Notes under the pieces: generated by a model
The model's input: only the letters and a program-made list of their open reading frames with translations
Databases searched by the model: none
Told to the model about the DNA's origin: nothing
In this document: positions 1 through 6,825 of the stretch, one piece after another
How positions within the stretch are numbered: the stretch's first letter is position 1
How the letters are laid out: every line of letters starts with the position of its first letter
Program-made: the position numbers and the translations under genes
Origin: Candidatus Methylomirabilota bacterium
GTDB lineage: Bacteria; Methylomirabilota; Methylomirabilia; Methylomirabilales; JACPAU01
Assembly: GCA_016180705.1 (NCBI GenBank)
Contig: JACPAU010000112.1
Span: forward strand, 1 to 11,178
Length of the DNA stretch: 11,178 nucleotides
Reading direction: 5' to 3'

Positions 1-5
1 CGCGC

Positions 6-28
6 GGGGCGGACCAGGGGTCCGCCCC
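6..28. repeat. Perfect 10-bp inverted repeat, 3-nt spacer
   Basis: GGGGCGGACC (6-15) is followed by AGG and then GGTCCGCCCC (19-28), an exact inverted repeat that would form a very stable hairpin in RNA from either strand. Read on the minus strand, the T5 tract (32-36) comes before the stem rather than after it. Read on the plus strand, the stem is followed by GGGAAAAAG. Neither direction therefore shows a classic U-tailed intrinsic terminator. It may be a leader hairpin of the next minus-strand transcript, a terminator lacking a U tract, or a protein-binding palindrome. The repeat is certain; its role is not. Confidence 0.55.
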
Positions 29-43
29 GGGAAAAAGCGAGCC

Positions 44-73
44 AACCTACCACGGGCCAGAAATTGCTGTCAA
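44..73 (-). promoter_or_regulatory. Candidate sigma70 promoter pointing out of the window
   Basis: On the minus strand a perfect TTGACA (73-68) is followed after 18 nt by TAGGTT (49-44), which matches the -10 consensus at three of six positions including the first TA and the final T. It lies 37 nt after the MoxR stop codon, in one of the only two non-coding stretches of the window, and the spacer contains a short AT-rich patch (AATTT) rare in this DNA. The pattern resembles the promoter proposed upstream of the bactofilin gene (TTGACA, 17 nt, TAGCGT). It would start a transcript near base 37 whose first structure is the hairpin at 6-28. The gene it drives is outside the window. Confidence 0.4.
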
Positions 74-84
74 GCGCGCCGCGC

Positions 85-102
85 GCGCGCGGTCCCGCGC
101 GC
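85..102. repeat. GC-only inverted repeat after the MoxR stop
   Basis: GCGCGCGG (85-92) and CCGCGCGC (95-102) are exact inverted arms with a 2-nt centre, so about 7 bp could pair around a 4-nt loop. The repeat sits inside a longer alternating CG tract (77-103). On the minus strand it begins 7 nt after the MoxR stop codon and could act as a 3'-end stabiliser or factor-assisted terminator of the operon, but no U run follows. In DNA this rich in CG such a palindrome may also be fortuitous. Confidence 0.35.
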
Positions 103-109
103 CGGGCAC

Positions 110-1138
110 TTACGAGACCACCGCCTCCCGCGCGGCTGTTTCGGCCCGCCCCGCCGCGGCCAGGATCTCGGCGATGATCGCGTCGGGGTCGATCGCCTCC
201 GCCTCGCCCTCGAAGGACAGGATCAGGCGGTGGCGGAGCGCCGGGTAGGCGACCCGGTGCACGTCCTCGATGCTGACGTGCAAGCGCCCCGCGAGCAGCG
301 CCACGGCCTTGCCGGCGAGGACCAGGGCCTGGGCCCCCCGGGGGGAGGAGCCGTAGCGGATGTACTTCTTCACCGAGGACGGGGCCTCGGGGGAGTCCGG
401 GTGGGTCATGAGGGTGAGGCGCGCCACGTGGTCCCGGACGTGGGAGGCGATCGGGACGGCCCGCACGAGCGTCTTGCACTCCTCCACCACAGGGCCGCTC
501 ATGACGCGGGCGAGGCTCTCCTCGGCGGCCGCCGTCGTCCGGTCCACGATCTCCCCCAACTCGGCCCGCGAGGGATAGCGGACCTTGAGCTTGAAGAAAA
601 ACCGGTCGAGCTGCGCCTCGGGGAGGGGGTAGGTCCCCTCCATCTCGATCGGGTTCTGCGTGGCCAGGACGAAGAAGGGGCGCTCCAGGGGGTGCTGCGC
701 CCGCCCGACGGTCACCGTGAGTTCCTGCATCGCCTCGAGCAGGGCCGACTGGGTCTTGGGCGTGGCCCGGTTCACCTCGTCCGCCAGGACCACCTGGCCG
801 AAGAGGGGACCCCGCTGGAACTGGAACTGGCGCCGCCCCTCCGGATCCTCCACCACCACGTTGGTGCCGATGATGTCGGCAGGCATCAGGTCGGGGGTGA
901 ACTGGATCCGGGAGAACGCCAAATCCAGGCAGCGGGACAGGGCCTTGACCAAGAGGGTCTTCCCGAGCCCGGGCACCCCCTCGAGCAGGACGTGCCCGCC
1001 GCAGAAGAGACAGAGGAGCGTCTCGTGGACGATCTCCCGGTGGCCCACGATGACCTTCCCGATCTCCGCCTCGATCCGGGCGAACCCGTCCCGGAACGCC
1101 GCCGCCTGCCGCTCCACCTCACGAATCGCGTCGCTCAT
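110..1138 (-). CDS. MoxR-family AAA+ ATPase
   Basis: 342 residues, the usual length for a MoxR ATPase. Visible motifs are Walker A GVPGLGKT (54-61), the Walker B strand VVLADE (116-121) followed by VNRA, sensor-1 ATQNP (159-163), and LPEAQLDRF with the likely arginine finger R179. A C-terminal helical lid domain (about 200-330) contains the family-typical YIRYGSSPRGAQAL. MoxR proteins are cytoplasmic hexameric ATPases, generally encoded beside VWA proteins, that are thought to remodel or activate client complexes, sometimes by metal insertion. The ATG at 1138 is supported by AAGGGAG six bases upstream, and the gap to the TPR gene is 13 nt. It is the last gene of the operon, whereas in many Bat/MoxR operons moxR comes first. 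The family is certain; the client is unknown. Confidence 0.96.
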   Translation of the reverse strand: MSDAIREVERQAAAFRDGFARIEAEIGKVIVGHREIVHETLLCLFCGGHVLLEGVPGLGKTLLVKALSRCLDLAFSRIQFTPDLMPADIIGTNVVVEDPEGRRQFQFQRGPLFGQVVLADEVNRATPKTQSALLEAMQELTVTVGRAQHPLERPFFVLATQNPIEMEGTYPLPEAQLDRFFFKLKVRYPSRAELGEIVDRTTAAAEESLARVMSGPVVEECKTLVRAVPIASHVRDHVARLTLMTHPDSPEAPSSVKKYIRYGSSPRGAQALVLAGKAVALLAGRLHVSIEDVHRVAYPALRHRLILSFEGEAEAIDPDAIIAEILAAAGRAETAAREAVVS

Positions 1139-1151
1139 CCCCTGCTCCCTT

Positions 1152-2522
1152 TTAGCGCCGCTTCTGCTGCTCGGCGGCCCTCTGGCGCATCTTCTTCAGG
1201 TGCTGCTCGGCGATGTCGATCCACTCCTTCTCCCCCGGTATCTCCGAGGCCACTTTGATGTACTCCTCCCAGCGGGCCACCGCCTCCTTCGGGTCCACCT
1301 TCTCGTAGGCCAGGGCCAGGGCGTACAGCGCCCCGGGGTGCTTCGGCCGGAGAGTCAGGGCCTTCCGGTACGTCGCGATCGCCTCCTGGTAGAGCCCTTT
1401 CTCCTCGTACAGGTCGCCGAGGCCGATGTGCGCCTCCACGAACGTTTGGTCCAGCGCGAGGGCGCGCTGGTACGCCTCCACTGCCTCGTGGTAGAGCCCC
1501 TTCTCGGTGTACAGGATCCGGGCAAGGCTGTAGTGGACCCGAGGGTTCTGCGGATCAATCGCCAGGCCCCGCCGGTACTCCCGGACCGCCTCGTCGAACT
1601 TCCCGGTGGCCGAGAGCGCATCCCCCAGGCCCACGTACGCGTCCGCGTAGTCCGGGTCGGCCTCTACCGCCTTGCTGTAGGCCTCCGCCGCCTGCTCGTA
1701 GAGGCGCCGCGGGCTCCGGGCCAACAGATCGCCCAGCGCCTTGTAGGCCTCGGCGAAGCCCGGGTCCACGTGGATGGCCCGCCGGTACGCACCCGCGGCC
1801 CGCCAGCGGCTGGAGGCCGCCTCGTGCGCCTCGCCCTGCCGGAAGAAGGCCAGGGCGAAGGCGGGGTCGATCTCCCCGGCCTGAGCGAAGGCCTCCGCCG
1901 CCTGCTCCACCCCCTCGCTCGCGACACCCCGCTGCACGGCGCGCCCGACGGCGTAGCGCCGGAGCGCCGCGGCCGAGGGCAGCGGGCGCGCGAACGCCTG
2001 GCCGAGCCGGCGCTCGCTCGGCGCCCCCAGGGTCACCCCCAGGAACTTCGCCAGTGCCCGGCCCATCCGCTCCAGGACCCGGGAGCCATCCACCCACGGG
2101 ACCGCGGTCGTGGGGAAGGTCTCCTCCCGGGCCTGCGGCCCCCGCAGGTCCAGGAACGTGGCTCCCAAGACTACCCGGTCCTCCTCGATCCGGAAGGTCC
2201 CGAGGAGGACGGCGGCTGCCCCGAGCCCCCGGGCCGCCTCCACCGCCGCGGCCGGTGCCAGCGGCGCCCCCCAGGTCACGTCGCGCGCGCCGAGCGCCCC
2301 CACCACGGCGGACGCCTCGGTCGGCTGCAGCCGGAACGTGCGGCCCATGCCCCAGGCCACGAGGTCCATGAGCCCCTCCCCCACCAGCGCATCCGGCGCC
2401 TCCACCGGGCCGGTGAAGGGCACCAGCATGATCGGGAGCCGCGGCGCCGGGCCCTCCGCCTTCCCGGGGAGCGGCGCGAGGATCACGCTGCACAGGACCG
2501 CGCCTGACAGCCACCGCGTCAT
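1152..2522 (-). CDS. Exported TPR-repeat protein with TolB-N/CsgG-like N-terminal domain
   Basis: 456 residues. An N-terminal Sec signal peptide is visible: MTRW, then a hydrophobic core LSGAVLCSVILAPL, then a probable signal-peptidase-I site near GKA/EG (about 20-23). Residues about 29-165 (starting PIMLVPFTG, then LVGEGLMDLVAWGMG and GAAAVLLGTF) look like the small alpha/beta domain found in TolB-N, FlgO and CsgG-like proteins. That assignment is by pattern only. From about 187 to 427 there are some seven TPR units of 34-37 residues with typical W/Y-LG and A-P spacing (LGDxL, AxxxYxxAL). A basic helix ends the protein. Known bat operons often carry TPR proteins (BatB/BatE-like) presumed to scaffold the VWA proteins on the periplasmic side, which suits this one. 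The ATG at 2522 lies 2 nt after the preceding stop with GGAAG just upstream. The frame is open much further upstream, but that part is a shadow of the VWA gene and lacks a signal peptide. Confidence 0.88.
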   Translation of the reverse strand: MTRWLSGAVLCSVILAPLPGKAEGPAPRLPIMLVPFTGPVEAPDALVGEGLMDLVAWGMGRTFRLQPTEASAVVGALGARDVTWGAPLAPAAAVEAARGLGAAAVLLGTFRIEEDRVVLGATFLDLRGPQAREETFPTTAVPWVDGSRVLERMGRALAKFLGVTLGAPSERRLGQAFARPLPSAAALRRYAVGRAVQRGVASEGVEQAAEAFAQAGEIDPAFALAFFRQGEAHEAASSRWRAAGAYRRAIHVDPGFAEAYKALGDLLARSPRRLYEQAAEAYSKAVEADPDYADAYVGLGDALSATGKFDEAVREYRRGLAIDPQNPRVHYSLARILYTEKGLYHEAVEAYQRALALDQTFVEAHIGLGDLYEEKGLYQEAIATYRKALTLRPKHPGALYALALAYEKVDPKEAVARWEEYIKVASEIPGEKEWIDIAEQHLKKMRQRAAEQQKRR

Positions 2523-2524
2523 GC

Positions 2525-5257
2525 TCACTTCCACTTCCTCCCCCGGACGATGGTGACGCCCGGCCCGGCCCCCTCCCCCGCGGGCGCCGGCCCGGCCCCC
2601 GCCCAGGCGGGCGCCCGGACGCCGCGGAGGCGGCGGGCGGCAACCTCCGCGAGAAAGAGGAGGAGGGCCGCGCCGAGGAAGAAAGGCCAGGCGTCCCGCG
2701 GCTGCCGGCTGAGCCGGCGGTTGACCCGGAACACCTCCTCCGGCCGCTCGAGGGAGCCGCCCCCGGTCAGGGCGGTAAGCCGGGCCAGGAGGCCCTCGTT
2801 CACGCCGGTGCTCCGGTGCTCCGGGGAGTACGGGAGGACGAGGCTCCCGATCTCGGAGCCGATCATCGTCCCCCGGCGCCGCTGGGCGACCCCGACCAGG
2901 TACGCCCCCTGTTCTTCCGCTGGAAAGACCCCCTCGTACTGCCCGGGCGCCACCTGCTTGAGGGGGATCACCGTCCGGGTCTTGTCGGGGCCGACGACCC
3001 CCGCCTCGGCCTCGATGAAATTGATGAACTCGCCCTGGGGATTTGCCGCCTCCAGGGTCACGATTCCCCTGCCCTCCCGGAAGGAGACGTGCGTCACCAC
3101 GTCCGCCCGGTCCTTGGTCCGGAGGGTCCACCGGACCGTCTGGGCCACGAAGCGGCCGAAGGCGGGCCAGCGGAGCCAGAGCACGCCCCACTTCGCCCGC
3201 AGGTCCGAGGTGAAGGCCACCCCCCGGCCGACGCCGAAGCGCCACGCGGCCAACACCGGGTCCCCCTGGGGGGAGGCTAGGAGGACCTCCGCGGTGACCT
3301 TGGGGGTGGTGGCCACGTAGCCGCCGAGCGGCGGGACCTCCCGCCAGTCGATGCTCCGGAGGATCTCGTGGTGCCCGTGGGTGAGGACGGGCCGGAACGG
3401 GCGCTCGATGATCGCCGACTTGCTGGCCAACTGCGCCTCGAGCGTGAAGATCCGGGGGATGCTCTGCGGGTCTTCGGTGAAGTAGAAGCGGCCCCGCCCC
3501 CACCGGCTGATGTCCCGCATGAGGCGCACGTCCGCGTCCCGCCCGATCGCCACGGTGGAGACCGTGATCTTGTCCTTATTCATCCGACGGATCAGGCCGC
3601 CGAAGTCGGCCGCGGCCGACTGCCCGTCCGAGAGGACGATGAGGTGCTTGAGCAGCGCGTCCCGGGCGTACAAGATCTCGTACGCCTCCTTCAGGGCCGG
3701 GAACATGTCGGTGCCGCCGCCGGACTTGATGGAGGCGACCTCGTTGATGATCTGGTCCTTCCGTTCCGCGCGGGCCATGGGGATGACCCACGAGTTCGCC
3801 GTGTCGAAGGCGACCACCCCGAGCTCGTTCCGCTCGTCCAGCAGCTCCACCACCAGCTGGGCCGCCTCCTTGGCCAGGTCCAGCTTGGTGAAGCGGTCCA
3901 CGCTGGTCTCCATGCTCCCGGAGCGGTCAATCACCAGCACGACGGCCAGCGAGGGAACGTCGAGCTTCTGGCGCGCCTCCATGGTGACGGGGAGCGCCTC
4001 CTCCACCGGCGTGTGGAAGTAGCCGCCGACGCCGAAGGACTCCTCCCCGCCCAGCATGACGAGGCCGCCCCCCTGGTCCCGGACGTAGGTGCGGATCAAC
4101 TCCATCTGCTGCCGGGAGAAGCGGAGGGAGGAGACGTTGCTCAGGATGACCCCGTCGTAGGCGAGGAGCGGCGGCAGGTCCCGGGGGAAGGCAGCCGGAT
4201 CCGTCAGGACCGGGTCCATCTCCTGGGCCTTGAGCGCGCCGAGGAGGTGGCGGGCCTGCTCCGCATCCCGGTCCACTACGAGGACCTTCGGCTGGCCCCG
4301 GACGGCCACCACCCCGACCGCGCGGTTGTTCTCCTCGAGGGTGTCGCTCGCCACGTCCAGGGCGGCCTGGTAGACGTGGAAGCCGGCCGCGCTCAGGGTC
4401 TGCCGGTAGGCGAAGACGTTCTTGCCCGACTCCAGCTCGACCTTCTGGCTCCCCACGAACTTCCCGTCGCGGTACAGGCTCAGGTGGCCCGAGGCGGCGC
4501 CGGAGGACCAGGCCACCACCCGCACCACGAACGGCTCCCCGCGCTTCACCTCCCGGGGGAGAACCATGCGCTCGACGAGCACCTCGGCCTCCCGCCAGCC
4601 GCCCACCGGCCGGACGTAGAGGTCCACCTCGCGCTCGCGGGCCCGCAGCGCCTCGGCCGCGGCGTCCCCCCGGGTCTCGTTGCCGTCGGTGAGCAGCACG
4701 ACCCGGTGGGCCCCGTCTCGGGGGAAGGTCGCCAGCGCGAAGCCGAGCGCCTCCGCCAGATTGGTCTGGCGGCCGGGCTCGCCGCCCGGCCGGCCGACCG
4801 GTCGCGCCCCCTTCTCCAGCGGCAGCTCCAGGCGGGCCGTCTCGGCGAAAGCCAGGACACCGGCCCGGTCCTCCTTGCCCATCGCCCCGAGCGCCTCGCG
4901 GACGAACTGCCGGGCGGCGAGCCGCTCGCTGTAGGGGACGCTGTCCGACTCGTCCAGCAGGAACAGGACGTTCAGCCGGTCCCCGGGCCGGGCGACCTGC
5001 GGCAGGAGCAGGGCGGCGAGGCAGAGGGCGGCCACCGCCGCCCGGGCCGCCAGGGCGCCCGGCGGGATCGGGCGGGCCGACCGAAAGAAGAGGGAGCCCT
5101 CGAGCAGCAGGAGCGCCAGGGCGAGGGCGGTAAGGAGGGGCCAGAGTTCCCGGGAGGTCTGGAAGGTCCGACCGCTCTCCTCCGGGCTGCCTCCCGACGG
5201 GACGGCCAGGCGGGGGGTGAGGTCGCTCTCGTCCTCGTCCACGAGGTTGGCGGCCAC
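2525..5257 (-). CDS. Large VWA / GATase-fold / VWA membrane protein (possibly fused to the BatA-like gene)
   Basis: 910 residues from a GTG at 5257 (GGGAG six bases upstream). Order of parts: about 1-37 resembles the C-terminal end of a BatA-like protein (NLVDEDESDLTPRL); TM about 38-58; basic loop; TM about 69-89; VWA domain about 95-218 with complete MIDAS (D102-x-S104-x-S106, T165, D191 in LLTDGNE); beta-sandwich about 225-318; class-I glutamine-amidotransferase-like fold about 322-430 (GGGLVMLGGEESFG, no catalytic Cys at the nucleophile elbow); second VWA about 435-600 with complete MIDAS (D444-R-S446-G-S448, T516, D544); beta-rich region; TM about 857-874 and a short basic tail. Charges place the VWA domains in the periplasm. 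The frame is open upstream of the GTG, and residues coded there (beginning TAAAGIYLLQAGGWEQR) read as good BatA-like protein, so the true start may be the BatA-like ATG at 6825 through a -1 shift, giving 1433 aa. The overlap with the downstream end of the BatA-like frame is 286 nt. Confidence 0.9.
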   Translation of the reverse strand: MAANLVDEDESDLTPRLAVPSGGSPEESGRTFQTSRELWPLLTALALALLLLEGSLFFRSARPIPPGALAARAAVAALCLAALLLPQVARPGDRLNVLFLLDESDSVPYSERLAARQFVREALGAMGKEDRAGVLAFAETARLELPLEKGARPVGRPGGEPGRQTNLAEALGFALATFPRDGAHRVVLLTDGNETRGDAAAEALRAREREVDLYVRPVGGWREAEVLVERMVLPREVKRGEPFVVRVVAWSSGAASGHLSLYRDGKFVGSQKVELESGKNVFAYRQTLSAAGFHVYQAALDVASDTLEENNRAVGVVAVRGQPKVLVVDRDAEQARHLLGALKAQEMDPVLTDPAAFPRDLPPLLAYDGVILSNVSSLRFSRQQMELIRTYVRDQGGGLVMLGGEESFGVGGYFHTPVEEALPVTMEARQKLDVPSLAVVLVIDRSGSMETSVDRFTKLDLAKEAAQLVVELLDERNELGVVAFDTANSWVIPMARAERKDQIINEVASIKSGGGTDMFPALKEAYEILYARDALLKHLIVLSDGQSAAADFGGLIRRMNKDKITVSTVAIGRDADVRLMRDISRWGRGRFYFTEDPQSIPRIFTLEAQLASKSAIIERPFRPVLTHGHHEILRSIDWREVPPLGGYVATTPKVTAEVLLASPQGDPVLAAWRFGVGRGVAFTSDLRAKWGVLWLRWPAFGRFVAQTVRWTLRTKDRADVVTHVSFREGRGIVTLEAANPQGEFINFIEAEAGVVGPDKTRTVIPLKQVAPGQYEGVFPAEEQGAYLVGVAQRRRGTMIGSEIGSLVLPYSPEHRSTGVNEGLLARLTALTGGGSLERPEEVFRVNRRLSRQPRDAWPFFLGAALLLFLAEVAARRLRGVRAPAWAGAGPAPAGEGAGPGVTIVRGRKWK

Positions 5258-6825
5258 CCGCTGCTCCCACCCGCCGGCCTGCAGGAGGTAGATCCCGGCG
5301 GCCGCCGTCCCCCCGGCGGCACGGCCACGCTGAGCGGCTGTCCCGTCGCGGTCTGCAGCGGCAGGTCCTCCAGGCGCGTCGGGTAGAGCCAGCGGATCGC
5401 GTTGCTCAGAAAGAGGGGAAAGGCAGCCCGGAGCGGGAGGTCGGAGCGGAGCGGGTCGAAGCCGACGAAGACGAGGCGCGACCCGCCCTCCTCGAACGCC
5501 AGAGCCAACGGGGTGAGCGTGGACTCGATCAGGGTCCGGCTCCCCACGAGGGACCGGACCCGCAGCGCCTCCTCGATGACGACCTGCGAGAGATCCAGGA
5601 AGCGCATGGCGGGGTGGCTCCGGTCCCAGTCCACGATCACCGGGTTGCGGATCGTCCCGGTCACCTCCAGGGGGGTATTGCCGGCCACGGTATTCACCAG
5701 GATGTATCGCCCCCGCTCCAGGCGGGCGGGGGCGACCCCGTCCAGAACCACCACGTCGTGCTCGCCGGGGTCCCCGCTGAAGAGCGGGAGGGGGACGGCC
5801 GTCAGCTCGACCTGTGGATCCGACCGCAACGCCTGTTCCAGGAAGAGGTTGCCCGGGGTGACCAGGAGGATGCGCAGCGTGTGGGGGGGCGGCAGGAGGG
5901 CCCAGGCCCGGTTATCCACCGCGAGGGCGTCCGCCACCTCGGCGGTCACCTCCAGGACCCCTCCCCCCCGATGGCTGAAGGGAACGATGAGCGCCCGGCG
6001 GGTCTCCGGGGGCAGCGTGACCTGCTGCCGGCTGATCCGGACCCCCTCCAGCGTGACCATGAGGGGGAAGGTCGTGGTCTGCTGCCCGGTGTTGGCCAGG
6101 GCGACGAACAGCTCGTGCTGGGCCCCGGAGTAGTAGTTCTTCCGGAGCGTGAGTCCGGTGATGGCTACGTTGGAAGCGGGCCCACCGACGGTGTGGACGC
6201 GCACCTGCACGCCCTTGGGCGGCGGCGGGACGGTCTGGGCGGTGGCGCGATCGGTGAAGAGGTGGACCTCGGTCTGCCCCGCGCCCTCGGCGAAGGCGGC
6301 CGCGAGGCGCAACGCGGCGGCCAGGTCGGCCCCGCCGTCCTGCGGCCTCAGGCGCGCCAGACCCGCCTTGAGCTCGCTCGCCTCCCGCGTGAGGGGGGCG
6401 GCCACCGTGGGACGGGGCCCGGCCGCGACGAGGATCGCTTCCTCCCCCAGGGCCAGCCGGTCGATGACCGCCCGGGCCTCGCTCACCGCGCGGGCGAAGC
6501 GGGACGGGCGCTCGTCGGTGGCCTGCATGCTGGCCGAGGTGTCCACGATGAGGACGGCCCGGCCGAAGCCGGCGCTCCGGGCGAGGAGCCGGGGGCGCGC
6601 AAGGGCAAGGGCCAGCGCCGTCACCAGCAGGATCTGGATCAGGAGGATGAGGGGGAGACGGAGACGCCGGAAGAGGGTCCGGCCCTGGGGCTCGCCCGCC
6701 GGCAACCGCCAGAGCAGGAGGCTGCTGACCGTGGCCTCCAGCCGCCGGCGTCGTACCGTGTACAGGAGCAGGAGGAGCGGCACCCCCAGGAGGAACAGGA
6801 GCGCCAGGGGATTGGCGAAGGTCAT
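4972..6825 (-). CDS. BatA-like VWA membrane protein, frame disrupted at its C-terminus
   Basis: 617 residues as the frame stands. It starts with the BatA N-terminal signature FANPLALLFLL: TM about 7-23, basic loop (YTVRRRRLEA..., RRLRLP), TM about 57-76. A VWA domain about 88-215 follows, with MIDAS D95-T-S97-A-S99. The Thr position is Ala (GGADLAAAL, A166) and the last motif is FTDR, so metal binding may be weakened. About 215-495 is beta-sandwich plus a degenerate amidotransferase-like fold ending in LSNAIRWLYPTRLEDLPL. From residue 507 (after VPPGG) the sequence becomes a run of R, P, S and G with no family character. The normal ending (VAANLVDEDESDL, then a TM) lies in the -1 frame. Homologues usually end at about 600 residues with that TM. 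The start overlaps the DUF58 stop as ATGA, implying translational coupling. Function: periplasm-facing VWA partner of the MoxR ATPase. The last 111 residues are probably not genuine. Confidence 0.85.
   Translation of the reverse strand: MTFANPLALLFLLGVPLLLLLYTVRRRRLEATVSSLLLWRLPAGEPQGRTLFRRLRLPLILLIQILLVTALALALARPRLLARSAGFGRAVLIVDTSASMQATDERPSRFARAVSEARAVIDRLALGEEAILVAAGPRPTVAAPLTREASELKAGLARLRPQDGGADLAAALRLAAAFAEGAGQTEVHLFTDRATAQTVPPPPKGVQVRVHTVGGPASNVAITGLTLRKNYYSGAQHELFVALANTGQQTTTFPLMVTLEGVRISRQQVTLPPETRRALIVPFSHRGGGVLEVTAEVADALAVDNRAWALLPPPHTLRILLVTPGNLFLEQALRSDPQVELTAVPLPLFSGDPGEHDVVVLDGVAPARLERGRYILVNTVAGNTPLEVTGTIRNPVIVDWDRSHPAMRFLDLSQVVIEEALRVRSLVGSRTLIESTLTPLALAFEEGGSRLVFVGFDPLRSDLPLRAAFPLFLSNAIRWLYPTRLEDLPLQTATGQPLSVAVPPGGRRPPGSTSCRPAGGSSGWPPTSWTRTRATSPPAWPSRREAARRRAVGPSRPPGNSGPSLPPSPWRSCCSRAPSSFGRPARSRRAPWRPGRRWPPSASPPCSCRRSPGPGTG
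5271..5314 (-). other. Frameshift point: slippery heptamer G GGG GGA plus downstream stem-loop
   Basis: On the minus strand, 5314-5308 reads G GGG GGA in the zero frame of the BatA-like gene, which fits the X XXY YYZ pattern for -1 slippage. After GGA (codon 506), slipping back one base continues as ACG GCG GCC, coding TAAAGIYLLQAGG, which is the expected family sequence. Six nucleotides after the heptamer, CCGCCGG (5301-5295) can pair with CCGGCGG (5277-5271) around a 17-nt loop. That geometry is right for programmed frameshifting, but hairpins are common in such GC-rich DNA. No Shine-Dalgarno-like stimulator was seen 10-14 nt upstream. The simplest alternative is one missing G in a homopolymer (seven Gs would restore the frame). 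Confidence 0.6.

Noticed and set aside
77..103. Alternating CG tract as a Z-DNA-forming or origin element
   Set aside because: It is short, embedded in DNA already about 70% GC, and there are no DnaA boxes or AT-rich unwinding region near it.
230..1258. 342-codon plus-strand open frame opposite the MoxR gene
   Set aside because: It mirrors the strongly conserved MoxR coding frame and has low-complexity shadow composition.
660..2507. 615-codon plus-strand open frame antisense to MoxR and the TPR gene
   Set aside because: It crosses two well-supported minus-strand genes and has R/P/G/H-rich composition with no domain character, as expected for a frame shadow in GC-rich DNA.
2480..2522. Possible lipobox in the TPR protein signal (AVLC)
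   Set aside because: The residues before the Cys do not fit the lipobox (Leu at -1, Val at -2), so a signal-peptidase-I signal is more likely.
2523..3503. N-terminal extension of the TPR frame upstream of base 2522
   Set aside because: The extension is G/P/R-rich out-of-frame sequence of the VWA gene. The ATG at 2522 gives a proper signal peptide and sits 2 nt after the VWA stop.
3927..5270. 447-codon minus-strand frame overlapping the first half of the large VWA gene
   Set aside because: It lacks any motif and has shadow composition; the overlapping frame carries two complete MIDAS sites.
3368..5386. 672-codon plus-strand open frame antisense to the large VWA gene
   Set aside because: It is His/Asp/Gly/Arg-rich shadow translation of the VWA protein; no family motif and no ribosome binding site of note.
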